A stretch of DNA of 64,000 nt from Sphingobium sp. 15-1 (GCF_013375535.1 NZ_JABXJG010000001.1:2584001-2648000); one strand, 5' to 3'; counted from the stretch's first letter, positions 1 to 9,001 are shown. Made by a program: numbers and translations. The notes: generated by a model not told the origin, from the sequence alone.

Positions 1-296
1 AGCACGCTCTGCGACACCGGCTTGGGGTTGGAAAAGGCGAGCGAGCGCATGTCCCGCGACACATAATACCAGTCCTGGTCCCCGAACTGCGCGACGAAGC
101 TCGGCCGGCCCAGCGTGCCTTCCACCGATGCGCGGTTGTCGATGCCCGGCTGCACCGAATCGACCAGCAGCTTGTCGACCTGATAGCCCTGATGGGTGCG
201 GATGCGCGTGCAGCCCGACGCGCCCAGAAGCAGCGCGCAAAGGCCTGCGCCAAGCAAAATCCGCCCGCTGCGGGATTGGCGGCTGAACTGGCGCAT
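1..296 (-). CDS. bamE: Outer membrane assembly lipoprotein BamE (3' part missing, cut by window edge)
   Basis: The visible 98 residues start at ATG 294-296 and run off the left edge. The N-terminus is a lipoprotein signal: basic residues, a hydrophobic stretch, then the lipobox LGASGC with the lipidated cysteine at residue 29. After it comes the SmpA/OmlA fold core (GYQVD, then VQPGIDNRASVEGTLGRPS, then the WYYVSRDM strand). BamE is the small outer-membrane lipoprotein that steadies the BamA-BamD interaction in beta-barrel assembly. It is divergent from the gene starting at 438. The family call is firm; only the end of the gene is unseen. Confidence 0.9.
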   Translation of the reverse strand, partial: MRQFSRQSRSGRILLGAGLCALLLGASGCTRIRTHQGYQVDKLLVDSVQPGIDNRASVEGTLGRPSFVAQFGDQDWYYVSRDMRSLAFSNPKPVSQSV

Positions 297-437
297 GAAC
301 TTCTCCTGCGGGGCGCACCCCGGACCTTGCCGAAAAACAAAGCCGCCATTGCATCGGGCGGCTGGGCGATCAATATGGAAATGCGCGAGCCTCGGCAAGG
401 GGCCGCCTATCGGTTCAGCCAGGAAACAGTGTCAATC

Positions 438-953
438 ATGCCCAGCATCTTCCAGCGTCTGTTCGCGTCCAGCGACCCCAAGGACGCGATGCGCACCCTC
501 TACAACGCCATCGTCGCGGAGGGACGCCAGCCCCATTGGTATGTGGAAGGGCAGGTTCCCGACACGATGGACGGCCGCTTCGACATGATCGTCGCCATTC
601 TCGCCCAGGCGCTGATGCGGCTGGAGGCGCTGGGCGCTGCCCAGGAAAGCGTCTGGCTGACCGAGCTGTTCGTCGACGATATGGACGGCCAGTTGCGGCA
701 GGAAGGGATTGGCGACGTTGTCGTAGGCAAGCATATTGGCCGCATGGTGAGCGCGCTGGGCGGGCGGCTGGCGGCCTATCGCGCGGCATTGTCGGGCGAA
801 ACGGACCTGAGCGAAGCGATTGCGCGCAACCTCTATCGCGGCGATGCGCCGTCGGCCGACGCGCTGGCGCATGTCGAATCGCATCTGCGCTCGCGCTGGG
901 TCAGGCTTGGCTGCATCAGCCGCGACGCGCTGATGGCGGGAGACCTTGGATGA
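438..953 (+). CDS. Ubiquinol-cytochrome c chaperone family protein (Cbp3/UQCC1-like)
   Basis: This 171-residue protein matches the bacterial members of the ubiquinol-cytochrome c chaperone family, which help assemble cytochrome b of complex III. The frame is open further upstream, but that stretch overlaps bamE on the other strand. The ATG at 438 begins the homologous region (MPSIFQRLFA). Family-typical pieces are the early YNAIVAEGRQPHWY segment and the GIGDVVVGKHIGRM segment in the middle. No signal peptide or membrane helix is visible, as expected for a cytosolic assembly factor. Its stop overlaps the next start in an ATGA, so the two are probably translationally coupled. Confidence 0.85.
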   Translation: MPSIFQRLFASSDPKDAMRTLYNAIVAEGRQPHWYVEGQVPDTMDGRFDMIVAILAQALMRLEALGAAQESVWLTELFVDDMDGQLRQEGIGDVVVGKHIGRMVSALGGRLAAYRAALSGETDLSEAIARNLYRGDAPSADALAHVESHLRSRWVRLGCISRDALMAGDLG

Positions 954-1474
954 GCGCCGCCCCGGAATTTTCGCGGCCCGTGCGGGTCGACCAGCTTGCC
1001 CGCCATGTGCAGCCGGTGACCATCGCCGCCGATGCCGCCGAGCGCGAGGCGCTGGCCAAACGCTTCCACCTGCTCGCCCTCGACCGGCTGGAGGCGGATT
1101 ATGCGCTGAGCGAGGAAAATGGCGCGATCTTCGCCAAGGGGCGGGTGCGGGCCGCGCTGGCCCAGCCCTGCGTCGCGACTGGCGTCGCCGTGCCGGAGAC
1201 GGTCGATAGCGATTTCCTCCTGCGCTTCGTCAAGGAAGGCGCGGAGGTGCCCGAGGGCGACGAACTGGAACTGGATGCCGAGGATTGCGACACCATCGGT
1301 TATGACGGCCTGGTCATCGACATGGGCGAGGCGGTGGCCGAGACGGTGGCGCTGGCCATGACGCCCTATCCGCGCGCGCCGGAAGCCGACGTCGTCCTGC
1401 GCGAAGCGGGCGTGCTGAGCGAGGAGCAGGCCAGCCCCTTCGCCGCGCTGCTGTCGCTCAAGGACAAGAAATGA
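950..1474 (+). CDS. DUF177 / YceD family protein
   Basis: A 174-residue protein of the YceD/DUF177 family, linked in other bacteria to 23S rRNA accumulation and ribosome assembly. The family's conserved acidic patch is seen in the middle of the protein (EVPEGDELELDAEDCD), followed by the GLVIDMGEAVAETVALAMTP segment. The short C(V)ATG motif before it corresponds to the place where related proteins carry C-x-R. In many alphaproteobacteria the gene precedes rpmF or plsX, but here it is followed by an unrelated exported protein. Start ATG at 950 overlaps the upstream stop by 4 bp, and its own stop overlaps the next ATG at 1471. Confidence 0.85.
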   Translation: MSAAPEFSRPVRVDQLARHVQPVTIAADAAEREALAKRFHLLALDRLEADYALSEENGAIFAKGRVRAALAQPCVATGVAVPETVDSDFLLRFVKEGAEVPEGDELELDAEDCDTIGYDGLVIDMGEAVAETVALAMTPYPRAPEADVVLREAGVLSEEQASPFAALLSLKDKK

Positions 1475-2019
1475 GGCTGGCGCGGGCGGCGCTGGCCGCT
1501 GCCCTGCTGTCCAGCGCCATGCCGGCTTTCGCGGCGGAAACCGCAACGCTGATCGGGGAAAGGCGCGCCCGCGCCGAATGGGCCAAGGCGGAGAACCGCC
1601 GGTCCTGCGCGCCGCTCGCGCTCGCCCGGCCCGGCGATCCGGAGGGGACGCCCCGCGCCGCCAGCTTCGGCGGCGGCTGGGGCGTTGCCTTCGACCTTCC
1701 GGGACTGCGCAGTGCCTATGGCTTTGCCGGAACCGGCCTGCTGCCCCAGGACCGGGCCGATGCGCGAATCCAGCGGCGCAGACTGACCGACCAATGGCCT
1801 TATATGCGCGAACTGCCCCGCCTGCCCGCGCCATCCTTCGCCGGTTACGGGCAGGAGGGCGCGGAACCCTATCCCGCCGCCAATGCGGGCGGCAAGGGCC
1901 TGCATTCCCTCGCTTATGTACGCATCGGCGGGCAGCGCTGCACCTATAATGTGTGGAGCCGGATCAGCCGCGCCCATCTTGAATGGCTGCTCGACAATCT
2001 GCGCCTGCTGCGGCGCTGA
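1471..2019 (+). CDS. Hypothetical exported protein
   Basis: A 182-residue protein that I cannot assign to a named family. The first 21 residues form a classical signal peptide (MRLARAALAAALLSSAMPAFA, cleavage after AFA), so it is probably periplasmic. The mature part has two cysteines far apart (in RRSCAPL and GQRCTYN), which could form a disulfide, and a C-terminal amphipathic stretch (HLEWLLDNLRLLRR). It is the last gene of a tightly overlapping three-gene run beginning at 438. A secreted partner of the bc1 chaperone is possible but not shown. Confidence 0.6.
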   Translation: MRLARAALAAALLSSAMPAFAAETATLIGERRARAEWAKAENRRSCAPLALARPGDPEGTPRAASFGGGWGVAFDLPGLRSAYGFAGTGLLPQDRADARIQRRRLTDQWPYMRELPRLPAPSFAGYGQEGAEPYPAANAGGKGLHSLAYVRIGGQRCTYNVWSRISRAHLEWLLDNLRLLRR

Positions 2020-2071
2020 GGGGCCGCCCTCCCTTTTCCTTCCGCTCTGCCCTGTGGCATAAGCGCCGATC

Positions 2072-3151
2072 ATGGAAACCCCGCTGCGCAAGATCATCCA
2101 TATCGACATGGATGCCTTTTACGCTTCGGTCGAGCAGCGCGACGATCCCTCGCTGCGGGGCAAGGCGTTGGCGGTCGGCGGCGGCGGTCCGCGTGGGGTG
2201 GTCGCCACGGCCAGCTATGAAGCGCGCAAATTTGGCGTCCGCTCCGCCATGCCCGGCGCCAGGGCGCGGCGGCTCTGCCCCGACCTGCTGTTCGTCCGCC
2301 CCCGTTTCGAGGTCTATCGCAGCGTGTCGGCGCAGGTGCGGGAGATATTCTCGCGCTTCACCGACATCATCCAGCCGCTGTCGCTGGACGAAGCCTATCT
2401 GGACGTCACGCAGAACAAGCCGGGCATCCCCTCCGCCACGCGCATAGCCGAGGAAATCCGCCGCCTGATCCGGGAGGAAACCGGGCTCACCGCTTCGGCG
2501 GGCGTGTCCTACAACAAGCTGATCGCCAAGCTGGCGTCGGACCAGAACAAGCCCGACGGCATCTGCGTCGTCCGGCCGGAGGAAGGTGCGGCCTTTATCG
2601 CGCAGATGCCGGTGCGGCGCATCCATGGCGTCGGGCCGGTCACGGCGAAGCGGATGCAGGCGCTTGGCATCGAGACGGGCGCCGATCTGCGCGCCCGCGA
2701 CCTCGCCTTTCTCCAGCATCATTTCGGCAGCGCGGCGCTGTTCTACTATCACGCGTCGCGGGGCGAGGACGACCGCCCGGTGCATGAGCGGCAGGAACGC
2801 AAATCGGTGAGCGTCGAGGATACGTTCTTCGACGATCTGGTGACGGAGGAAGCGCTGATCCCGGAAATCGAGCGGCTCGCGGAGAATCTCTGGGGCCGGA
2901 TCGAAAAGAGCGGCGCTTATGGCCGGACAGTGGTGCTCAAGGTCAAGTTCGCGGATTTCAGGATCATCACGCGGTCGAAAAGCTTCGGGGGCCCGGTGCG
3001 CTCGCCCGATCTGTTGGCAGAGACCGGCCGGGCGCTGCTGCGGGCCCAATTGCCGCTGCGCATGGGGGCTAGGCTGCTGGGACTAGGCGTGCACAATCTC
3101 GATCATGAGGAGCCGGAGGAGGCCGGCGGGCAGCTCAACCTCTCCTTCTAG
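2072..3151 (+). CDS. dinB: DNA polymerase IV (Y-family translesion polymerase)
   Basis: A 359-residue Y-family polymerase of normal length. Catalytic motifs are intact: IHIDMDAFYASVE near the N-terminus gives the first metal-binding aspartate and the steric-gate phenylalanine region, and SLDEAYLDVT around residue 106 gives the second Asp-Glu pair. The SAGVSYNKLIAKLASDQNKPDG segment and the VGPVTAKRM helix-hairpin-helix of the thumb follow. The little-finger domain is present. The C-terminus has no obvious QLxLF clamp-binding motif; the chain ends QLNLSF, a plausible variant. It copies damaged DNA and is usually SOS-induced; I see no clear LexA box immediately upstream. Confidence 0.97.
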   Translation: METPLRKIIHIDMDAFYASVEQRDDPSLRGKALAVGGGGPRGVVATASYEARKFGVRSAMPGARARRLCPDLLFVRPRFEVYRSVSAQVREIFSRFTDIIQPLSLDEAYLDVTQNKPGIPSATRIAEEIRRLIREETGLTASAGVSYNKLIAKLASDQNKPDGICVVRPEEGAAFIAQMPVRRIHGVGPVTAKRMQALGIETGADLRARDLAFLQHHFGSAALFYYHASRGEDDRPVHERQERKSVSVEDTFFDDLVTEEALIPEIERLAENLWGRIEKSGAYGRTVVLKVKFADFRIITRSKSFGGPVRSPDLLAETGRALLRAQLPLRMGARLLGLGVHNLDHEEPEEAGGQLNLSF

Positions 3152-3186
3152 TGCGGGTAGAGGGGGCGGGAGCGACCCCTCAAAAT

Positions 3187-3241
3187 CCTCCCCATCGAGA
3201 GATGGGGAGGGGGACCGCCGCCAAAGGCGGTGGTGGAGGGG
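3187..3241. repeat. Double-hairpin intergenic repeat between convergent dinB and eipA-like gene
   Basis: Two adjacent hairpins lie between the convergent stops. The first has arms CCTCCCCATC (3187-3196) and GATGGGGAGG (3201-3210) around a GAGA loop. The second pairs CCGCC with GGCGG around 3215-3232. The position suggests use as a two-way transcription terminator, and the form suggests a dispersed genomic repeat. Confidence 0.6.
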
Positions 3242-3295
3242 AAGGGGGATGCCGTTGCTGCTGGCTTCTTAAAACTATGACCCGCTCCAATTCCC

Positions 3296-4105
3296 TTAGA
3301 AGGGCAGCCAGTTCCGCTTTTCGGTGAACTTCATGTAACCGGCATTGACGCCTAGCCGATACCCCACGCCCAACCGGATCGGGATCAGCACCACGCTGCC
3401 CCAGCGCAGATAGCTGGCGGTGAAGCCGCCCACCAGATAGGCCGTACCCTCCGCCGCCGGGAAGCGGTGATAAAGCTCCTGCGTGTCATACAGATTATAG
3501 ACCAGCACGAAGGTGTTGGCCGCATTGCCGCCCACGTCGAAGCCGATGGATGGCCCCGTCCAATAGACTTCCCGCTTGCCCTCGATCTTGTGATTGAGCG
3601 TGCCCGAACCATAGCGCAGGCCGACGACGAACGCGCCCGACGCCTCGCGCCCGGCGATATAGGCGTTGGGGCGGCCCTGATCCTTCAATATCTTCTCGAT
3701 GATGCCGGCCAGCCCTTCGGCGCCCTTGCCGAACACGCCCTCGGCCGCGCCGATCAGGTCGTCCTGCTGGTAGGAATCGCCGGGGGTGATCGCCGCCGGG
3801 GGAGAATTGGCCGTCACTGGCGCGCCGGTCGCGGTCGAACCCGCGCTGGCCGCGGGCGGATTATAGGGTGCGCCGCTGTCGGCGGGGACGCTGCTCCCCG
3901 ACTGGCCGGGGTCGACGCCCGGGTCTGTGGGCGTGCCGTTCTGCTGCGGCACGGGCGCCAGGTCGGAATCGATGGCGCTGTTGGGATCGACGGTGCGCAC
4001 CTGCGCCTGCGCGCCGATCGGCGTCAGCGTCATGCCGGCCAGCGCGACCGCCAGAGCGCCTGCCATTGCCGCGCGGCCCGAAACCCGCCCCAGAAACCCG
4101 ATCAT
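3296..4105 (-). CDS. DUF1134 domain protein, EipA-like envelope integrity protein
   Basis: A 269-residue protein. I chose the ATG at 4103-4105 because it places a normal signal peptide (MIGFLGRV..., ending IGAQA) at the N-terminus; the frame is open 12 codons further up. After the signal comes a low-complexity Pro/Gly/Ser linker (residues about 35-115), then the DUF1134 domain with YGSGTLNHKIEG, WTGPSIGFDVGGN and the VLVYNLY strand, ending YMKFTEKRNWLPF. In Brucella the family member EipA is a periplasmic protein needed for envelope integrity. It lies convergent with dinB, apparently alone. Confidence 0.82.
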   Translation of the reverse strand: MIGFLGRVSGRAAMAGALAVALAGMTLTPIGAQAQVRTVDPNSAIDSDLAPVPQQNGTPTDPGVDPGQSGSSVPADSGAPYNPPAASAGSTATGAPVTANSPPAAITPGDSYQQDDLIGAAEGVFGKGAEGLAGIIEKILKDQGRPNAYIAGREASGAFVVGLRYGSGTLNHKIEGKREVYWTGPSIGFDVGGNAANTFVLVYNLYDTQELYHRFPAAEGTAYLVGGFTASYLRWGSVVLIPIRLGVGYRLGVNAGYMKFTEKRNWLPF

Positions 4106-4335
4106 GCCCGCTACTCCCCAAAGGACCCGCACTTCAACCATATTTCAGATTATCGGGGAACAAGCTGAAACGACAATGAACGAACGGCGACCCGAGTCGA
4201 TTCCGCGCCAGTCCGAATCCTCTTTTCGAAATAAGCGCGATTTTTCTCCGCTGCGGACCGTTGCCATGCATGAAAGCCGCCGCTATAGGCCGACATATAG
4301 CCACTGCTCACCTCATCCGGTGGGCAAATTCGTGC

Positions 4336-4427
4336 GGAGACGTGGGTGAGTGGCTGAAACCAGCGGTTTGCTAAACCGTCGTAGCCTTAAGGGGCTACCG
4401 AGGGTTCGAATCCCTCCGTCTCCGCCA
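4336..4427 (+). tRNA. tRNA-Ser (anticodon GCT)
   Basis: The acceptor arms GGAGACG (4336-4342) and CGTCTCC (4417-4423) pair perfectly, followed by discriminator G and an encoded CCA. The anticodon loop TTGCTAA gives GCT. A long variable arm (TAGCC...GGCTA) marks a class II tRNA, and GGTTCGAATCC is the T arm. Length is 92 nt including CCA. Confidence 0.95.
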
Positions 4428-4956
4428 CCTTTCCTTCATTCTGCTTCAGACCCTGCGGGCATGTGCCCGGGGGGGGATGGAGCCATGGCTAGCGCCTTCG
4501 TCGCGACAATTTTCCCTTGATTCTCAAATAGCGGGCGCAGCCATCCGTTTCGCATGCCGAACGATATATTGCGGCAATGAAAGCTGATGCTAGATTTCCC
4601 GCAAAACAAGAAGGAGAGGGTCGTGACTAGCTTGGTCAAGCGGGCATTTTGCGTGTTCCATCGCCGTCGCCATATTCGCCAGCGGCTGGAGCAAATCCGG
4701 CATGAAAGATGCTCGTCGGGCACCAGCGCCTTCACCGTCATCATGTGAGACGGATATGGCTGGCCGCGGCGCTAGTCCGCCGTTGGCTGCCCCCATTTCT
4801 CAGCGACCGAGATGCCTTTGCGATGGATTGGCGGGGCATGGAGAGACATGCCATGCGGCATGGCTGGGCAGTATGCTGCAGAGATGAGTGAAGCGTCCGG
4901 GCTCAGCGTTCCGGAGCGATCCGGCCGACTGTCGTGCATTTCCAACCATGTCGGAA

Positions 4957-4980
4957 AATGGTGCCAGAAGAGGACTCGAA
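4957..4980. repeat. Left attachment repeat (copy of tRNA-Leu 3' end)
   Basis: It matches 39771-39795 at 24 of 25 positions, with one C lost in the acceptor portion (GTGCCAGAAG here, GTGCCCAGAAG in the tRNA gene). It has the same orientation as the tRNA copy, as expected of a distal att site created by integration into a tRNA 3' end. Confidence 0.8.
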
Positions 4981-5030
4981 AAGCGACTATCCGCCCCGGA
5001 AAACAGCCATTTCCTAGGCCAGCCCGATCA

Positions 5031-5050
5031 CGATACCTCGATCGATACCT
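5031..5050. other. Paired CGATACCT boxes, candidate integrase arm sites (left end)
   Basis: Two direct copies of CGATACCT (5031-5038 and 5043-5050) lie 50-70 bp inside the left repeat. The same octamer occurs in inverted and direct form at 39610-39617 and 39638-39645, just inside the right repeat. Matching short boxes at both ends are what arm-type integrase sites look like. The role is inferred. Confidence 0.4.
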
Positions 5051-5278
5051 TTGAAGTTTTTATTTGAGGAAGTTCGAGTCCCGACGGGCCGATTAGCACT
5101 GTGGAGCATCGCGATTCGCGATCTTGGTACATTCTAACCGACGACGAGCAGATCGCTGGTGGCCTTCTTCAGGCGTTGATCCCCGATGGCACCAAGAAGG
5201 TAGCCTGCGGCCTCTCACCGGCGCTAGCGCCTTGGCACAGATTGACGATGATGGGGATGATCGCGAGCAAGGTTAGAG

Positions 5279-5500
5279 ATGTCCCCTACTTCCCACCCCG
5301 CCAAACGCCCCACAGCAGAAACCGATCAGGATGAAAATCTTGAGCCGATAAGCGTCAGGATAGCGACTGCAGTGAAGTTGACCGGCATCGGTCGCTCGAC
5401 CTTGTACGAGTTGATTGGCTCTGGAGAGATTGAGACGGTGAAGATCGGCAGATCCACTTTGATACTATACCGATCTTTGAAGCGTCTTATCCTCCGCTAA
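5279..5500 (+). CDS. AlpA/excisionase-like helix-turn-helix protein
   Basis: A 73-residue protein whose second half is a small winged helix-turn-helix of the excisionase/AlpA kind: ISVRIATAVKLTGIGRSTLYELIGSGEIETVKIG, with the recognition helix GRSTLYELI. Such proteins act as recombination directionality factors or as transcriptional activators of an island's integrase. The position 300 bp inside the left attachment repeat fits either job. The N-terminal 25 residues are polar and probably disordered. It is intact, unlike the integrase at the other end. Confidence 0.65.
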   Translation: MSPTSHPAKRPTAETDQDENLEPISVRIATAVKLTGIGRSTLYELIGSGEIETVKIGRSTLILYRSLKRLILR

Positions 5501-5506
5501 TGCGCG

Positions 5507-5521
5507 GGAGGGATTCGAACC
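5507..5521. repeat. Inverted fragment of a tRNA T arm
   Basis: GGAGGGATTCGAACC is the exact reverse complement of the T-arm/3' acceptor part of tRNA-Ser (4403-4417). Much of the match is T-arm consensus, so it could come from any tRNA. It directly follows the excisionase-like gene. Confidence 0.4.
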
Positions 5522-5648
5522 GATCGGTTAAGCGGCTGATTTATTTCGCTTCTGACCGGTCCGAATTTCCGCCATACCTCGGAAAATACCTCGTCGACTT
5601 TTTCCTCTGAAAACCGTCACTTGGCGGCTCAGTTCGACTGCGAACACC

Positions 5649-5664
5649 GTATTCGAACCCACGA
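5649..5664. repeat. 16-bp direct repeat, left copy, bracketing the cargo half
   Basis: GTATTCGAACCCACGA is identical to 26891-26906, with similar flanks (a nearby ACTGCGA upstream, GCAAG downstream in both). It resembles the reverse complement of a tRNA T arm. The two copies enclose the stress cargo and exclude the trb backbone. Confidence 0.45.
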
Positions 5665-5774
5665 TACAACGCAAGGTTTCGGCGAAGTGGGAATGACTTG
5701 CTTTGGGACGAAGCCGTCATTTAGGTGTGGCAGGCGGTATGACCGCTTTCGGCAGAACCGGTCGCTCGCGAGCC

Positions 5775-6058
5775 CGACCATCTATCGCATCAACGGGCAG
5801 ATCTTCTTCGCCCCGGTTGATCGCTTTCCCCGCGCGCTACAGACGCCGGACGCCACCAACAGGGTCTTCATCGACGTCTAGGGAGCGCATTTCTGGGACA
5901 TCTCGGGCGTCGGCGCACTCGACAAGATCGTCGCCCGACTGCGCCGTGATGGAAAAGACGCCGAGGTCGTCGGCTGTAATCGGGCCAGCGCCGACTTGGT
6001 TGGTCGCTTCGCCCTTCACGACAAGACTGGCGTGGAAATGGGCATCGTGCTTCATTGA
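5775..6058 (+). pseudogene. Remnant of a SulP-type anion transporter, STAS domain only
   Basis: The frame encodes the end of a SulP C-terminal STAS domain: IYRINGQIFFAPVDRF, then a TAG stop at 5879-5881, then after the stop, still in frame, GAHFWDISGVGALDKIV, VVGCNRASADLVGRF and GVEMGIVLH before the real stop at 6056-6058. The whole transmembrane part is absent. It is therefore both 5'-truncated and interrupted by a nonsense codon. It points towards the convergent ClC gene, 21 bp away. SulP proteins carry sulfate, bicarbonate or other anions; none of that function can remain here. Confidence 0.75.
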
Positions 6059-6079
6059 GCGATGGGCGGACGGCGCGCG

Positions 6080-7471
6080 CTAGTCCTGCGCGCGCGTCTG
6101 CACGAGATCGCTCTCTTCCCCTTGCTCGCTCCCAGCCTTGGCGCTGCCATGCGCATGGAGGAAGGGCTTTGCTAGTCCATGATAAAGCCGTTCCCGACAG
6201 ACCAGTGCGCTGACCAGATCGGCGATCAGTGCGGTAGCAAACAGCGGCACGATCATGCCGCGACTGGCGGTGGTCTCGGTGACGATGATCACCGCTGTCA
6301 GCGGCGCGCGGACGACACCCACGAAATAGCCGATCATACCCAGCAGGACGATCGCACCCTTTGGATCGTCGGGGAAAATCCCGGTCAACAAATCACCGAA
6401 GCCTGCGCCGACCGACAATGACGGGGCAAAAATGCCCCCCGGTGCGCCGCTCAGGGCGGTCGCGACCGTGGCAACAAATTTGGAGGGGCCAAACCAGGCG
6501 GAGCCCCCATGCGATTCCACAAGCTGCCGGGTGGTTTCATAGCCGGTGCCCCATGTCGCGCCTGCCGTGGCAACGCCCAGTGAAGCAACGACCAGCCCGC
6601 AGACGCCGGCCAACAGGACCGGCCGCCGCTTGACGACCTGGATCCAGCGATGCGTCGGCGCCGCAAAGGCCAGCAATATCCGCGAGAACAGCCCGCCCGC
6701 CAATCCGCCGCCGATCCCGGCAATTGGCGCTATGACCAGCACCGAGCGCAGGTCGAGCGTCTCGCGCATCGCCCCGAAATAGATATAGTCGCCAGCGATG
6801 CCTAAGCTGACGAGCCCGGCCACCATGACAGCCGCCATGACCAGCACGGCGACCTTTTGTTCATAGGCCGAGGCCAGTTCCTCGATCGCAAAGGCGACGC
6901 CCGCAAGCGGCGTGTTGAAGGCGGCCGCCACGCCGGCGGCGCCGCCGGCGATGAGCACCCCGGCGGTGATCGGCACACGCAGGGCGCGGTGTACGGCAAC
7001 CATGATCGCTGCGCTGATCTGGACCGTTGGTCCCTCGCGCCCGACCGAACCGCCCGCGCACAGCATCATGACCGTCATGAGCAACTTCGCCGCTGCGGTC
7101 CGAAGCGATACCAGCGGCCCCGGCGCGTCGCGGCCCGGATTGCGCGCTGCCGCGATCACCTGGGGTATGCCGGAGCCACGTGCGTCAGGCGCGATACGGT
7201 TGGTGATATAGACGACGCTGGCGAACACCGCTGGCGTTAATAGCAGGGCTCCGTAAGGCCAAAGGCTTTCCAGATGCAGGAAAAGGCGCTGGGCAAGATC
7301 GCCCATTTTGGCGAAGGTGATCGCAAACAAGCCCAGCAGCACCGCGCCGATACCGGTCGCGATGCGGCGGCGAAAAACAGACAGCGCATCGCGCGCCTTT
7401 GAACTCGCATCGCCCGAGACAAATTCCCGCCAGGCGGGCGCGATCTGTCGCAATCCGGGGAACAGCCTCAC
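6080..7471 (-). CDS. ClC-family chloride channel / Cl-/H+ antiporter
   Basis: A 463-residue ClC protein using a GTG start at 7469-7471 that overlaps the nhaA stop (GTGA). Signature filter motifs are present: GSGIPQV around the first helix N-termini, GREGPTVQ, and [16 protein letters not shown] (the GxFxP motif). About ten to twelve membrane segments are evident. ClC antiporters exchange chloride for protons and work as electrical shunts in acid resistance. The residue at the proton-glutamate position is the E of GREGP, which supports an antiporter. The frame is open far upstream of the GTG, but that part lies inside nhaA. Coupling to nhaA suggests joint control of Na+, H+ and Cl- movement. 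Confidence 0.9.
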   Translation of the reverse strand: MRLFPGLRQIAPAWREFVSGDASSKARDALSVFRRRIATGIGAVLLGLFAITFAKMGDLAQRLFLHLESLWPYGALLLTPAVFASVVYITNRIAPDARGSGIPQVIAAARNPGRDAPGPLVSLRTAAAKLLMTVMMLCAGGSVGREGPTVQISAAIMVAVHRALRVPITAGVLIAGGAAGVAAAFNTPLAGVAFAIEELASAYEQKVAVLVMAAVMVAGLVSLGIAGDYIYFGAMRETLDLRSVLVIAPIAGIGGGLAGGLFSRILLAFAAPTHRWIQVVKRRPVLLAGVCGLVVASLGVATAGATWGTGYETTRQLVESHGGSAWFGPSKFVATVATALSGAPGGIFAPSLSVGAGFGDLLTGIFPDDPKGAIVLLGMIGYFVGVVRAPLTAVIIVTETTASRGMIVPLFATALIADLVSALVCRERLYHGLAKPFLHAHGSAKAGSEQGEESDLVQTRAQD

Positions 7472-8652
7472 AGCCGCTGTCCTTGCGGCGCGAGCCGCAG
7501 TATGAGGAAGCCGGCGACGGCGGAGAGGATAGAGCCGAGCAGGATGCCGACCTTCGCAGCATCGTTGAGATGGGATCCATCGCCGAAGGCGAGACCGCCG
7601 ATGAACAGGCTCATCGTAAAGCCGATCCCGCACAGGAGCGCGACGCCATAGATTTGCAGCCAGCTCGCATCGCGCGGCCGCTCCGCCAGCTTCAGGCGGA
7701 CGATCAGCCATACCGCACTGAAAATGCCGGCCTGCTTGCCAAGGAAGAGTCCCAAGGCCACGCCCCAGGGCACTGGCTCTAGAAGATCCGCCGGCGTAAA
7801 GCCGGCCAGCGGAACGCCGGCATTGGCGAAGCCGAAGATCGGCACGATCGCAAAGGCCACCCAGGGGTGGAGACCATGCTCAAGCCGATAGAGTGGGGAT
7901 TGCGCGTCATCTGGCCGTCCCGGCGTGCGGTTCAGCGGGATCGTCATCGCCACTGCTACACCGGCCAGTGTCGCGTGAATGCCAGATTGCAGCACGAGAA
8001 CCCAGACCCCGGCTCCGACCAGCAGATAGGGCCAGAGCGCTGCGACGCCGCGCCGGTTGAGGATGGTCAGCAAACCAAGCCCAAGCGCAGCTCCGGCCAG
8101 CGCCGCCAGGTTGAGCTGCGCCGTGTAGAAGAATGCAATGATCAGGACGGCGATGAGATCGTCGATGATGGCAACGGCCGTGAGAAAGACCTTGAGCGAT
8201 GTTGGCACGCGGCTGCCAAGCAGCGCCAATACGCCCAGAGCAAATGCGATGTCGGTGGCGGCCGGGATGGCCCACCCCCTCAGGCCCGCGACATCGTCAT
8301 GATTGATGCCCACATAGATCAGCGCGGGGACGGCCACCCCGGCGGCTGCGGCAAGCCCGGGAAGGAGACGATCGGACCAGCGGGCGAGCTGGCCGTCGAG
8401 AACCTCGCGCTTGATCTCCAGGCCCACGATCAGAAAAAACAGCGCCATCAAGCCATCGTTGATCCAGTGCAACAGGCTAAGGCCGCTCAAATCAACATGC
8501 AGGGCGCCCAGATAGGCACGCGAAAAGCCGGAATTGGCGACCATCATCGCCGTAGCGGACGCAACAATCAGAATGATGCCGCCGGCCGCTTCGGTCGCCA
8601 GGAAGCTGCGCATCATGGAAAAGGGGCGTCTTACGATTTGTGAACTTTGCAT
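7468..8652 (-). CDS. nhaA: Na+/H+ antiporter NhaA
   Basis: A 394-residue inner-membrane antiporter of normal length. It begins [14 protein letters not shown] and shows the family's landmarks: the [19 protein letters not shown] stretch (residues about 63-82), the paired aspartates of the ion site in the [17 protein letters not shown] and [16 protein letters not shown] helices, and the [13 protein letters not shown] region. It exports sodium in exchange for protons at alkaline pH or under salt stress. The stop overlaps the GTG start of the ClC gene. It is divergent from the KaiC-like gene, leaving a 349-bp shared upstream region. Confidence 0.96.
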   Translation of the reverse strand: MQSSQIVRRPFSMMRSFLATEAAGGIILIVASATAMMVANSGFSRAYLGALHVDLSGLSLLHWINDGLMALFFLIVGLEIKREVLDGQLARWSDRLLPGLAAAAGVAVPALIYVGINHDDVAGLRGWAIPAATDIAFALGVLALLGSRVPTSLKVFLTAVAIIDDLIAVLIIAFFYTAQLNLAALAGAALGLGLLTILNRRGVAALWPYLLVGAGVWVLVLQSGIHATLAGVAVAMTIPLNRTPGRPDDAQSPLYRLEHGLHPWVAFAIVPIFGFANAGVPLAGFTPADLLEPVPWGVALGLFLGKQAGIFSAVWLIVRLKLAERPRDASWLQIYGVALLCGIGFTMSLFIGGLAFGDGSHLNDAAKVGILLGSILSAVAGFLILRLAPQGQRL

Positions 8653-9001
8653 GGGTTCGTGCCTAGCCGAAACGGCTCTTTTCAGCCACCCAAACAGGCG
8701 GCGCCCGGCATTTTCGTGGTTCGTTCAAGCGCCGGAAGCGAGGCTGGAAAATGCGTCGAGTGGCGGTCATGGCGAGACGCGACGCGACCTTTCGCTCATC
8801 ATGCGCTCGCGAAATCAGCAGAGTCGGTGAAGGCTGCGCGCCGATTGCGGCGCCGCCACGCGCTCTCCCGCCTTACGCGATCGACATGGGCCCACTTAAC
8901 GGCCCGGAACGCTTAACCCCCTGCACTTTTTGCTTTTCGATTGCCGGCGCCGAGATATTAGTCGGGCTGCACTCTCGAAATGTTCAAGCAGGAAGTCACA
9001 A
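8653..9001. other. Divergent intergenic region, nhaA / kaiC-like
   Basis: No gene is seen. A Shine-Dalgarno AGGAAG at 8987-8992 serves the KaiC-like start. A GGAAC at 8906-8910 recalls the -35 of EcfG general-stress promoters, but no CGTT follows at the right distance, so I do not call it. Confidence 0.5.

Larger units (their letters stand above)
4428..5278. other. Gene-poor island left flank
   Basis: No convincing protein gene is visible: the open frames are short, lack ribosome-binding sites and have no recognisable motifs. The stretch holds the left attachment repeat (4957-4980), two CGATACCT boxes (5031-5050) and a fragment resembling the 3' part of a tRNA (5072-5090, GTTCGAGTC followed by an acceptor-like end). 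Confidence 0.6.

Noticed and set aside
4436..5278. Several short frames after tRNA-Ser
   Set aside because: None has a ribosome-binding site, motif or conserved look; the region reads as border debris.
8906..8930. Possible EcfG general-stress promoter before the KaiC-like gene (GGAAC)
   Set aside because: No CGTT follows 16-17 bases downstream.
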